This document shows positions 1 to 6,966 of a stretch of DNA of 8,998 nucleotides, in pieces. Source of the DNA: an uncultured Clostridia bacterium (GTDB lineage: Bacteria > Bacillota > Clostridia > Christensenellales > Aristaeellaceae); contig CAMOHY010000077.1 of assembly GCA_946615495.1 (NCBI GenBank), positions 1-8,998 of the forward strand, written 5' to 3'. The notes under the pieces are model-generated. The model searched no databases. It had not been told where the DNA came from and saw only the letters and a program-made list of their open reading frames with translations. The translations under genes and the position numbers were made by a program. Each line of letters opens with the position of its first letter. The first letter of the stretch is position 1.

Positions 1-276
1 CAGCCAGGCCAGCATGCCCTGCTTGCGGGCTTCCTCCACGCACAGGCGGATTTTGGCCATAAATTCATCGGAAAGGTAGGGCACGGACATGCCGCAGCGG
101 GTGTGCATGTGGAAGCCGCCCATCCCCATTTGCTTCATGTACCCGATTTCCCGGCGAAGCAGATCATCCTCCAAATCGCAGTTCCAGGCCCAGAAAGGCG
201 TGCAGCGGTATTCAGCGCCGGGATTTTGGAAAAGCTTTGCATCCAGTTCTTTTTCATTGCTGCGGGGGTATAGCAT
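1..276 (-). CDS. Glycoside hydrolase-like protein, GH106-related (N-terminal part, runs off window)
   Basis: Only the first 92 codons are present; the gene continues beyond base 1. The ATG at 276 has a good ribosome binding site (AAAGGAG, 7 nt upstream). Visible motifs are PFWAWN near residue 27, an amphipathic stretch ending in EIGYMKQMGMGG, GFHMHTRCGM near residue 54, YLSDEFM near 68, and a strand ending GMLAWL. This order (aromatic FW.WN strand, then a G-GGF.-H loop, then a helix leading to .W.L) matches the start of the TIM barrel in GH106-type and related putative glycosidases. Those proteins are often annotated only as hypothetical or glycosyl hydrolase. It lies 37 bp after the alpha-mannosidase on the same strand, so the two are very likely co-transcribed and act in the same carbohydrate route. 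No signal peptide is visible, which suggests a cytoplasmic enzyme acting on imported oligosaccharides (inference). The substrate cannot be told from this fragment. Confidence 0.7.
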   Translation of the reverse strand, partial: MLYPRSNEKELDAKLFQNPGAEYRCTPFWAWNCDLEDDLLRREIGYMKQMGMGGFHMHTRCGMSVPYLSDEFMAKIRLCVEEARKQGMLAWL

Positions 277-292
277 AAGCAGACTCCTTTCG

Positions 293-308
293 TGAAAAAC
301 GTTTTCAA
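293..308. promoter_or_regulatory. Candidate cre / LacI-family operator between two glycosidase genes
   Basis: TGAAAAACGTTTTCAA is a near-perfect palindrome around AAAACGTTTT, with one extra A in the left arm. It resembles catabolite-responsive elements bound by CcpA and other LacI-family sites. It sits in the 37-bp gap between the mannosidase stop and the next start, just upstream of that gene's ribosome binding site. A bound repressor there could act as a roadblock between the two genes. The match is imperfect in the spacing of the outer CA/TG pair, so binding is inferred only. Confidence 0.3.
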
Positions 309-313
309 CAAAA

Positions 314-3300
314 TCACGGTTTCTTGGAAAGCCGGGCGGTGATGATTTCAAAGGGACGGAAGGACAGGGAGAAGGCCCCGTCCGCAAGCGGCAATTCTTC
401 TTCCACGTTTTCCGACAGCGAGCACCGGCAGACGCGGCCAAAAGGCAGGCAGGGCCGGATCACGGCGTTTCTCGCGCCTCCCATGGCTTCAAAGAAACGA
501 ATAATCATATCGCCCGATCCGTCCTCGGCAAGCTTCACGCTTTCTACGCCTACGGCGGGATCTGAGCAGCGCAGCAAACGAAGCTTCCCGCAGCGGCCAT
601 TCACCGTGACCAAGGGATCGTTCAGCGCCTCGGCGGCTTCCGTCAGCCCGCTTTCCGCCAGCGATCCGTTAAAGGCGCGGTAGGCGTAAATAAAATGATG
701 ATGCCCCCGATCAGCTTCGGCGTCCGGGAAGGTGGGGGCGCGAAGCAAGCTCAGCCCGATTACGCCATCGTTGACGGAAACCCCGTATTTGCAGTCGTTG
801 AGCACCGCCGCGCCATGCGTAGCGTCCCGAAGGGCGGTCCAGGCGTGGGCGCTCACCTCGAAGCGGTCCGCATCAAACCTGCGCGACCGGTGAGCGGGCC
901 GGGAAATAAAGCCAAACTGAATTTGATGATCCGCGTTGTCCGCGTCGATGCCTGTATCAAAGGAAACCTTGAGCAGACGGTGACGCTCCTGCCAATCCAC
1001 TTCTGTATCAAATTCAAGCTGTTCTTCAGCCGCTGTCAATCGAATACGCTGCGTAATCACGGAAGAAGAAAAAGCGACGGTGATTTTGAGCTCCGCCCTC
1101 AAGCCTCTGCTGACTGCGATTTCTGCTTTATACTTTGCCTGAAGGGGAATCTCCCGCCGCTCCGTCTGGCTGTCGATATCCCAGGCGTCAAACCGCCGGG
1201 GCAGATCGCGGTATAAATGGAATACGTTGGAAGGACTCCGAAGCCGCTCCGCGCCGTCCGAAAGCGTGACCATGGAAATCAGTTCGCCCTTTTCTGAAAT
1301 AACTGCTCGTATACAGGAATTCTGCAAAACATAGCAATTTCCTTCCCGAATGGCAAAAGCTTCGCTTTGGGCTTCCACCTTTTCGGGATAGATCGTCACG
1401 GCGGCCATGGGCTCCAGGGAAGACAGCACCCACGCGCCGTCTCCATCCGCGAAGCCAGGGAAACGGAGACCGTTTTCAGCCGCCGCTCCATTGGAAAACC
1501 GGCTGTCCGCCCGAATGAAGCGGGTGACCCGATGGGCGGAGGGGTTAAATACCGTAAGCCCTTCATCCTTTTCGCAGAAGGCTTCCAGCGCTTCCTGGGC
1601 TCCCTTCGCCGCCGCTGACCGGATCGCGTTTAAATCCTCCCGCGCCTGGCCGTACACCTTGGCAATGGAGGAGCCGGGCAAAATATCATGGAATTGATTG
1701 GTCAGAAGCAGCTTCCAGTTTTCCTCCAGCGCTTGGCCGGGATACGCGGCGCGGCCTGCGAAGGCGGCCATGGCGGAAAGCATTTCCCAGGCCCGAAGCG
1801 CGTGCTCGGCACGCCGGTTTCCTTTTTTGACCGCCGCCTGGGTGGTATAGGTGCCCCTGTGGCAGGGAACATACAGTTCGCCCCGGTAAACAGGCAGCTT
1901 TCCATTATCCCGTTTTTTCAGGTAATTTTCCGGCGTGATCCAGTACAGCTTGGGCGCGCCCTGCAAATCCTGCTGCCTTCGCACTTGCTCCATGTCGTCC
2001 CGGGTTGGCCCGCCTCCGCCATCTCCGTAACCGAAGGGCAGATAAAAATCGCAGCTGCCGTCCCGCTCCAGCCGATTGATCCAGCGCTTGCGCACTGTAG
2101 CCGCATCCACCTGCGTTTCATAAAACATATGCAGGAAGCTGGGAATTGTGGTGCCGTCCAAGCCGCGCCATAAAAACGCGTGATGCGGGAAAGGCTCGGC
2201 GTCGTTGTAGGACCAAAAGATCTTCTGGGTGGTGAGCCCCGTCATCCCAAAGCCCTTGATGATCTGGGGCAGGGCGGCGCTGTAGCCGAAGGTGTCCGGC
2301 AGCCAGGCCACCCGGCTTTCCACCCCCAGCACCTCCCGGAAGTACCGCAGGCCGTACAGAAATTGGCGCACCAGCGCTTCGCCCCCCGCCAGATTCGTAT
2401 CGGGCTCCACCCACATGCCCCCGTCGGCAATCCAGCGGCCCTGCGCAATGGCGGCTTTCACTTCTTCAAACAGCTCCGGGTAATGCTGGCGGCACAGCTC
2501 ATATTCCGCGCACTGGCTTTGCAGGAAAACGGCTTCCGGATATTCCTTGAGCAGCCGCAGCTGCGCGGCGAAGGTGCGTGCGGTTTTCCGGCGCGTTTCC
2601 GTCATGGGCCAAAGCCAGGCAAGGTCCAGATGGGAATTGGCGATCACGCCCATAGAGGCGGCAAAGGTGCCGTTATGGGCATTGACCAGCGGCGCGATCA
2701 GCTCTCTTGCCGCCAAGCACATTTTTCTGCGGCCGGGGAGGGGCGTCTCCAAATCCAGCATATCCAGCAGCTTGGAAAAACCGTCCTCCAGCGCCTCATG
2801 AAAGCCGTCGTTGGAGTCCAGATAGGCGTGTACATCCCGAAGAACAGTCAGATCCAGCCAGAGCTGGTACGCTTCCTCGTTCCACCAGCCAAAGGTGCTT
2901 TTGCCGATGACAGCCGGGCCCGCGTGGGTAAACGGAACCCCTTCCTCCGGGAAAATGGGCCGGTTTTGATAATCCGGCAGGGGCGTGCCGCCATATACCT
3001 CCATGGCGATGGATACGTTTTCTCCGCCTAAGGCCTTTTTGCAGACCGTCAGATCGGCAATATACTGGTGCGGATGATCCAGCCGGTCCGCCCGCCGCGC
3101 GCCAAAGGGCTTTCCATTCACAAACAGCGTCGCTTCGCCGCCGGGATTCAGATCCATCACAATCCGCTCTCCCTGCGCTTCTTTGGGAACAACGAAGCGA
3201 GAGAACATCCAGGCATAATCCCAAGGGCCGCCCCAAACGGTTCCTTCCGGCCAGGATTGGAGGGGATGGCTTTGGGCTTCCCTTAGCGTCAAATCTCCGT

Positions 3301-3403
3301 CGGCCAGAAATCCTGCAAGATGAATTTCCTCCAAGGGATGATATAAATCCGCCGCCAAAGCCTCAATCACATGGTTCAGCTGTTCAGAAAGCTCGTTGGT
3401 CAT
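314..3403 (-). CDS. Alpha-mannosidase, glycoside hydrolase family 38
   Basis: Hydrolyses alpha-mannosidic bonds by the retaining GH38 mechanism with a bound Zn2+. From the ATG at 3403 it is 1029 aa, the usual size for bacterial GH38 enzymes. Residues about 45-150 form a beta-rich N-terminal domain (WDYAWMFSRF, LFVNGKPFG). The catalytic domain shows SHLDLAWLWP with zinc ligands H258 and D260, the nucleophile D370 in WLPDTFGYSAALPQ, GYGDGGGGPT, GELYVPCHRGTYTTQ near 508-522, and zinc ligand H572 in QFHDILPGSSI. A beta-rich C-terminal region follows. There is no signal peptide from this start. The frame stays open upstream to a TTG at 3691, adding 96 residues with two hydrophobic segments, but a strong promoter lies inside that stretch. 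An ATG at 3412 is also possible, but the AAAGAGG sequence abuts it directly and is 9 nt from the ATG at 3403. The gene is transcribed from 3537-3565 and followed by the GH106-like gene. Family call is very secure; the start is less so. Confidence 0.95.
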   Translation of the reverse strand: MTNELSEQLNHVIEALAADLYHPLEEIHLAGFLADGDLTLREAQSHPLQSWPEGTVWGGPWDYAWMFSRFVVPKEAQGERIVMDLNPGGEATLFVNGKPFGARRADRLDHPHQYIADLTVCKKALGGENVSIAMEVYGGTPLPDYQNRPIFPEEGVPFTHAGPAVIGKSTFGWWNEEAYQLWLDLTVLRDVHAYLDSNDGFHEALEDGFSKLLDMLDLETPLPGRRKMCLAARELIAPLVNAHNGTFAASMGVIANSHLDLAWLWPMTETRRKTARTFAAQLRLLKEYPEAVFLQSQCAEYELCRQHYPELFEEVKAAIAQGRWIADGGMWVEPDTNLAGGEALVRQFLYGLRYFREVLGVESRVAWLPDTFGYSAALPQIIKGFGMTGLTTQKIFWSYNDAEPFPHHAFLWRGLDGTTIPSFLHMFYETQVDAATVRKRWINRLERDGSCDFYLPFGYGDGGGGPTRDDMEQVRRQQDLQGAPKLYWITPENYLKKRDNGKLPVYRGELYVPCHRGTYTTQAAVKKGNRRAEHALRAWEMLSAMAAFAGRAAYPGQALEENWKLLLTNQFHDILPGSSIAKVYGQAREDLNAIRSAAAKGAQEALEAFCEKDEGLTVFNPSAHRVTRFIRADSRFSNGAAAENGLRFPGFADGDGAWVLSSLEPMAAVTIYPEKVEAQSEAFAIREGNCYVLQNSCIRAVISEKGELISMVTLSDGAERLRSPSNVFHLYRDLPRRFDAWDIDSQTERREIPLQAKYKAEIAVSRGLRAELKITVAFSSSVITQRIRLTAAEEQLEFDTEVDWQERHRLLKVSFDTGIDADNADHQIQFGFISRPAHRSRRFDADRFEVSAHAWTALRDATHGAAVLNDCKYGVSVNDGVIGLSLLRAPTFPDAEADRGHHHFIYAYRAFNGSLAESGLTEAAEALNDPLVTVNGRCGKLRLLRCSDPAVGVESVKLAEDGSGDMIIRFFEAMGGARNAVIRPCLPFGRVCRCSLSENVEEELPLADGAFSLSFRPFEIITARLSKKP

Positions 3404-3536
3404 ATGCTGCATCCTCTTTCTATAGATATAGGGAACATCTTCCTCATTTGAAACTGTTTTATGATTTCTTACATCATATACTTCCGCATTCCGAATCACA
3501 ATAGAAAACATAACAAGAAATATGCACAAATATACT

Positions 3537-3565
3537 TTTATAGAGGGAAGCATGTTGGATATCAA
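3537..3565 (-). promoter_or_regulatory. Sigma-A-type promoter for the alpha-mannosidase unit
   Basis: On the minus strand, TTGATA (3560-3565) and TATAAA (3537-3542) are separated by exactly 17 bp (3543-3559). Each hexamer has one mismatch to consensus. The predicted transcript start, near 3530, gives a leader of about 125 nt before the ATG at 3403. This supports that start over the upstream TTG, which would lie outside the transcript. Confidence 0.75.
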
Positions 3566-3691
3566 AAAAAGAAGGACGCATTGGACAAAAACGGCGCCGT
3601 CAGCCCAGGTAAAGAGAGAATGCTTAAAAAAATATGAACGCAAACGCTTCATGATTTGCCGAGGGATTATTTTCTGGATTTTTAATCCCAA

Positions 3692-3748
3692 TCAAAACGG
3701 ATATTTTTTTCCATTCACCAGCCATTTTTCCGGCCAGGGATTCTCCAT
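3692..3748 (-). CDS. Possible 18-aa peptide ORF after the isomerase gene
   Basis: Reads MENPWPEKWLVNGKKYPF then TGA. The ATG is preceded by an AGAGGTGG element, but about 12 nt away, which is long. Codon choice and the Trp/Pro/Lys-rich, protein-like composition suggest coding more than noise. It lies 29 bp after the isomerase stop and is in the same frame as the open upstream extension of the mannosidase; the TGA at 3692-3694 separates them. It could be a real small protein, the remnant of a longer decayed gene, or chance. I recognise no family. Confidence 0.25.
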   Translation of the reverse strand: MENPWPEKWLVNGKKYPF

Positions 3749-3777
3749 TCCATCTTGGCGCCACCTCTTTTAACCGA

Positions 3778-4509
3778 TCATTCTTCGGCCATCCTGCTTT
3801 GTGGTTTTTTTACACAGCCCCGCCTGAGCCACTCCAGCGCCTCTTTGGCACAAAGAAAGGGGTCTGTGTCCCAGGCCTCCTGTTCCACAAAGCCATAATC
3901 CACTTGGGCGCAGGCTTCCGGAACGCCCGTCCAATCCACCTGCCCCTGACCCGCCGGCACCATGCGCCCGTTGACGGCGTCCTTAAAATGCGCCATCCGG
4001 ACGCGGGCGCGATACCGGCTGACCCAGTCCGGCAGCTTTTCGCCGGTTCGCCACAGATGGTAAAAATCCAGGCAGATATCCATTTGCGGCACCCTGCTCA
4101 GCAGATCATCAATGAAGGGATAATCTTCGTACACCGGATGGAACGCCAGCTTTTGCTGGAGGCTGGATAAATCAGCCGCCAGCGCTTTCAGGTCCTTCGC
4201 AAAGCGGCCCAAATCCGCCCCTTCGGGAATTCTGCTGACCGTGAGCCAATCGCCGCCCACAGCCTGATTGAGGCGAAGATAATAATCCCGGTTCTGCTGA
4301 AACACCGCATAGATTTCCTGGACCGATACGGCGTGGATGCCCGCTTGCCGCAAAGCTTCCACGATGTCCGGAACCGGCACAGCGGGATCAATCCCCTGCA
4401 ATTGAACCGTGCGGCATCCCAGAGCCGCAATTTTGCGCAGCACATCCGCAACCTGATCTGCGTTGGTAAGAAGGGGCCGAAAGGTAGAAAGCTGAATACC
4501 CGGAATCAT
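3778..4509 (-). CDS. Sugar phosphate isomerase/epimerase-type TIM-barrel protein
   Basis: A 243-aa protein of the xylose isomerase-like/AP endonuclease 2-fold TIM barrel superfamily. The ATG at 4509 is chosen because GGAGGG lies 6 nt upstream. The frame also has an ATG 14 codons earlier at 4551, without a ribosome binding site. It opens with MIPGIQLSTFRPLL, the usual first strand and loop. Other family signatures are LAFHPVYEDY (H124), ICLDFYHLW (D148, H151), MAHFKD (H174, D177) and GFVEQEAW (E209/E211); the acidic and His residues at the barrel's C-terminal edge fit the divalent-metal site. Members include sugar and inositol isomerases and epimerases, and the substrate cannot be set from sequence. 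It follows the GyrI-like gene after 125 bp and precedes the mannosidase unit, so a role in processing released sugars is plausible but inferred. Confidence 0.85.
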   Translation of the reverse strand: MIPGIQLSTFRPLLTNADQVADVLRKIAALGCRTVQLQGIDPAVPVPDIVEALRQAGIHAVSVQEIYAVFQQNRDYYLRLNQAVGGDWLTVSRIPEGADLGRFAKDLKALAADLSSLQQKLAFHPVYEDYPFIDDLLSRVPQMDICLDFYHLWRTGEKLPDWVSRYRARVRMAHFKDAVNGRMVPAGQGQVDWTGVPEACAQVDYGFVEQEAWDTDPFLCAKEALEWLRRGCVKKPQSRMAEE

Positions 4510-4559
4510 GGTTTTCCCTCCAAATCGCCGGCCGTCCCAATGAATATGCAAAGGCGCAC

Positions 4560-4572
4560 ATACAGCGTGTAT
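4560..4572. promoter_or_regulatory. Short inverted repeat upstream of the isomerase-type gene
   Basis: ATACA-GCG-TGTAT is a perfect 5-bp inverted repeat with a 3-bp centre, 50 bp before the isomerase start. It lies in the 125-bp gap that separates this gene from the GyrI-like gene. No convincing promoter was found in this gap. An operator role is only a guess. Confidence 0.15.
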
Positions 4573-4634
4573 TGCTTTTGCGAGCTTTATAAACCTTTAC
4601 TCTCCGCGCTGGCTTAAAGTATTCTTTCTGCGTT

Positions 4635-5267
4635 TTATTTTTTCCGAATCGGATGGCGGATCACCGTTTTCAGCTTGTCCGGCGCCGTTTTTCTGGCGTC
4701 GCTTAAATAGATTTCGTGGTGCAGCCGCTGCGCGCTGATATCCAGTTCATAGCCTTGCCGCTCCATATAAGCGTGCATCATGGAAACGGTGGCGGGCTCG
4801 TCGTCGTAAGGGCCGCTGTGCATACATTGAACGCACAGGCCTTCCTCATAAGTCCAGAATGCCACCTTGGAAAAGTCCGCTTTCTTCTTTCGCGCCGCCT
4901 CTTCGACGGCCCAATCAAACTCAGCCTTGGTCACAAAATCCGGCAGCCGGATCACGGATATCCAGCAAAAATCCTCTTTACGCGCGTAGTCCACGCCCTC
5001 CGCGCCCTTCTGCCACCAAAATCCCTCCAGCGGAGGAACCACGAAATCAAAATAACCGTCGATCCGATGGTCGCCCATCTTGCTCATTTTGATGGTAAAG
5101 GCCATGCCGTACAGCAGCCCGATTGCCTGCTTGTATTCTCCGCCCTCCAGGTTGGGGTCGCCCTGGCCCCGGACGGCGATATAGTTCATGCTGGGAATGG
5201 TTACGATACCGGGCTTGCTTTTGGGCAGATAGAATTCCTTATATTCCTTTTTGAAATCGAAAGCCAT
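4635..5267 (-). CDS. GyrI-like small-molecule-binding domain protein
   Basis: A 210-aa stand-alone GyrI-like (SOUL/GyrI superfamily) protein. Family marks include the start MAFDFKKEYKEFYLPKSKPG, then VTIPSMNYIAVRGQGDPN, YKQAIGLLYGMAFTIKM, and GYFDFVVPPLEGFWW, where an aromatic-acidic pocket segment is expected. The C-terminal half has CVQCMHSGPYDDEPATVSMMHAYMERQGYEL and ends HEIYLSDARKTAPDKLKTVIRHPI. This is the common layout of the roughly 205-215 aa cytoplasmic members in Bacillota. Relatives are the effector-binding halves of MerR/AraC regulators, and some free-standing members hydrolyse or sequester toxic small molecules. No DNA-binding domain is present. The start is set by GAGGA 6-7 nt upstream, and the gene begins 9 bp after the VOC gene stop, a tight operon spacing. 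The ligand is unknown. Confidence 0.9.
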   Translation of the reverse strand: MAFDFKKEYKEFYLPKSKPGIVTIPSMNYIAVRGQGDPNLEGGEYKQAIGLLYGMAFTIKMSKMGDHRIDGYFDFVVPPLEGFWWQKGAEGVDYARKEDFCWISVIRLPDFVTKAEFDWAVEEAARKKKADFSKVAFWTYEEGLCVQCMHSGPYDDEPATVSMMHAYMERQGYELDISAQRLHHEIYLSDARKTAPDKLKTVIRHPIRKK

Positions 5268-5276
5268 TGCTTTTCC

Positions 5277-5741
5277 TCACTTTTCTTTCAGGCAGTTTTG
5301 AACATATTCCAGCGGCACATCCATTCTTTCCGCCGTTTCCTCCGCGGATAACCCTTGCCGGACAAAACGGCGAACCACAGCGTCCATCTTTTCCCCAACC
5401 TCGATGATGTGGCCGTCCGGGTCATAGAACCGGATCACCCGCTGGCCCCAGCGGTGCTCCATGAGCGGATGGACATACTGAATATCATAGGCCATAAGGC
5501 GGCTGCAAAAGCCGGACAGGTTTTCTTCCTCAAAATAAAGCTCTCCGGCGTTATGGGGCAAAAGGACGTTGTCCGTCCGTATAAAGGACTTCCATGTGTC
5601 CAGCGTTTGCAGGAAGATGCCGCCCTCCAGGGTCACGTTTGCGCCAAAGTCCTGGGCAATATTCAAGCCAAGCACATCATGATAAAATTTCTTGCTCTTT
5701 TCCATATCTTTTACTGTGAGCAACGCGCCTAAATACTGCAT
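5277..5741 (-). CDS. VOC (glyoxalase/bleomycin resistance-fold) protein
   Basis: A 154-aa protein. It starts MQYLGALLTVKDMEKSKKFY, the classic first beta-alpha unit of the vicinal oxygen chelate fold, followed by DVLGL. The second half has GELYFEEEN and then VIRFYDPDGHIIEVGEKM, the signature closing strand with FYDPDGH and the final acidic residue. The ATG at 5741 is preferred because AAAGGA lies 9 nt upstream; an ATG 8 codons earlier has no such site. Residues about 122-154 form an extra tail (GLSAEETAERMDVPLEYVQN) that looks like a small helix-turn-helix-type helical segment, seen in some clostridial VOC proteins. The fold covers glyoxalase I, dioxygenases, epimerases and drug-binding proteins, so the substrate is unknown. 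It lies 59 bp after the DinB-DUF3795 gene and 9 bp before the GyrI-like gene, in one likely transcript. Confidence 0.9.
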   Translation of the reverse strand: MQYLGALLTVKDMEKSKKFYHDVLGLNIAQDFGANVTLEGGIFLQTLDTWKSFIRTDNVLLPHNAGELYFEEENLSGFCSRLMAYDIQYVHPLMEHRWGQRVIRFYDPDGHIIEVGEKMDAVVRRFVRQGLSAEETAERMDVPLEYVQNCLKEK

Positions 5742-5800
5742 GTTCCCGTTTCCTTTCTGATTCATTGGCTATGGTTTTTGCCGCAGCGCCCGGCAGATAT

Positions 5801-6856
5801 TCAGCTTTCCTCCAGGATGCGTAAGCCTTCTTTATAATCCTGACCCAATATCTCCTGCGTTTTGGCGAAATCATATTTTTCATGAAGCCGGTCCTGCGCC
5901 TTCAGGAATTCTTTCTTTCCGTGCTGATGAATATACAGGGCTTGCGCCTTTGCCGCGTTGGCGCCGTCGTTGGATGGGGAATAGAAGCCCTTTTCGCACT
6001 TTTCCAGCAGGCCGCAATCATAGCATCCGTCCATGCCTTTTTCCTGGCAGCACGCGGCGTTGGGACACTTTCCGTCCGGCGAGGCCGTGGCGAAAGAGCA
6101 GGCGTTATACGCCGTCCGGCAGGAGCCGCACCAGGCGCTCAGGAAGCAGTGATTGCAGGAAAAGCCGCAGGGAGCGATGGGGTCCACGCCCTTTCGCGCC
6201 AGCTTGCACAGCTTGTTCTTAATGCGCTGCATCGCTTCGATGTGCATGATCCAGTGCCGGCTGAACGGCATTCGGATGAGCCCCAGCACATCCTTTCCGC
6301 ACCAGTAATCAATCAGCCAGCTTGCGCTGTCCGCATCGCTGACGCACCCGGTGCGCCGCAGCTTTTCGATCATGTCCTCTCCGAATTTGCGTTTCAGGCC
6401 GGAAAAATTTAGGTTCATCAAAATCTGATTCGTGGACTGCATCACCTCCTGCGCATACCGGTACAGCGCTTGGAGGTTCAGCTGCTTGGAAAATTCCGCG
6501 ATCTCGCCGCCGGAAAGCTCGTTGCCGGTGGTGATGAGGGGGGAATGAATGGCTTTCAGGAACCCTTGGCTGAACAGCACCTGCTGATCCCCGGCGATCA
6601 TCTCATGGGCCACAATGTCCTCAATTCGGAAAATGTGCCAAATGGAATAGGAAAGCGTCTTGGCGTGATACCCTTCCGCCCCGGCAAAGGGCATTTGGTA
6701 AAACGCTTCCGCCGGGAAGGCGGCCACAATCTGCGTGATTTGCTCAAACAGGCTCTTTCGCAAGGCGAAAAGCTTCTTGATTCCTTCCGGGAACGTGGCT
6801 TCCTTTGAGAGCAAAGCTTGCATTTCTTTGTTCATTTCAGACCAATTCTTGTCCAT
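5801..6856 (-). CDS. DinB-like domain fused to cysteine-rich DUF3795-like domain
   Basis: A 351-aa two-domain protein. Residues about 20-215 look like a DinB/YfiT-type four-helix bundle. There is a histidine in SIWHIFRIED (H74) and an HxxxH in SRHWIMHIEAM (H201, H205), the usual metal triad. Residues about 225-325 match the DUF3795 type: PCGFSCNHC then WCGSC, with twelve cysteines between 230 and 287 (230, 234, 237, 243, 246, 253, 264, 269, 270, 278, 281, 287), probably binding zinc or an iron-sulfur centre. DinB-fold proteins include thiol-dependent transferases, but no reaction is established here. The ATG at 6856 has AAGGAG 7 nt upstream. In-frame ATGs at 6892 and 6913 exist, the latter with a weaker GAGGG. 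An ATG at 6952 lies in the promoter -10 box and can be excluded. This is the first gene of the operon with the VOC and GyrI-like genes. Confidence 0.8.
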   Translation of the reverse strand: MDKNWSEMNKEMQALLSKEATFPEGIKKLFALRKSLFEQITQIVAAFPAEAFYQMPFAGAEGYHAKTLSYSIWHIFRIEDIVAHEMIAGDQQVLFSQGFLKAIHSPLITTGNELSGGEIAEFSKQLNLQALYRYAQEVMQSTNQILMNLNFSGLKRKFGEDMIEKLRRTGCVSDADSASWLIDYWCGKDVLGLIRMPFSRHWIMHIEAMQRIKNKLCKLARKGVDPIAPCGFSCNHCFLSAWCGSCRTAYNACSFATASPDGKCPNAACCQEKGMDGCYDCGLLEKCEKGFYSPSNDGANAAKAQALYIHQHGKKEFLKAQDRLHEKYDFAKTQEILGQDYKEGLRILEES

Positions 6857-6937
6857 TGTGCGCTCCTTTTCAAAAAGCGGTGAATTCATGCCTGCCTTGG
6901 CGTCCTTTGCCATGAAAGCGCCCTCGTTTTTGCGAAC

Positions 6938-6966
6938 GATCGCATATCTCATTTTAGTGGGCGATC
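6938..6966. promoter_or_regulatory. Possible operator arms flanking the -10 box
   Basis: GATCGC (6938-6943) and GCGATC (6961-6966) form a perfect 6-bp inverted repeat with centres 23 bp apart, about two helical turns, on either side of the -10 box at 6951-6956. A second palindrome, AAGCGCTT (6978-6985), touches the -35 box. Such placement suits a dimeric repressor, but no regulator is encoded nearby. Confidence 0.3.

Larger units (their letters stand above)
3404..3777. other. AT-rich intergenic region upstream of the mannosidase
   Basis: About 370 bp, much richer in A and T than the flanking genes. It holds the mannosidase promoter, an inverted repeat TATGAT-N7-ATCATA at 3460-3478 that could be an operator or leader hairpin, and a spaced repeat ATGAA-N9-TTCAT at 3634-3652 just upstream of the promoter. 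It also has an 18-codon ORF at 3692-3748 and a stop-free extension of the mannosidase frame. No clear rho-independent terminator is seen after the isomerase gene. Confidence 0.6.

Noticed and set aside
135..317. Minus-strand 60-codon frame overlapping the left-edge gene
   Set aside because: It overlaps the GH106-like coding frame in another phase and has no ribosome binding site; the in-frame PFWAWN and GFHMHTR motifs identify the real gene.
2180..3031. Long plus-strand open frame (283 codons) opposite the mannosidase
   Set aside because: It is antisense to the conserved GH38 catalytic region and its length follows from the GC-rich codon bias of that gene; its Arg/Gly/Pro/Gln-rich product has no recognisable motif.
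3522..3773. Plus-strand 83-codon frame in the mannosidase upstream region
   Set aside because: It lies opposite the promoter, has no ribosome binding site and no recognisable motif.
4510..4634. A separate promoter for the isomerase-type gene
   Set aside because: A TATAAA-like box is present but no -35 sequence lies at an acceptable distance, so read-through from the upstream operon is as likely.
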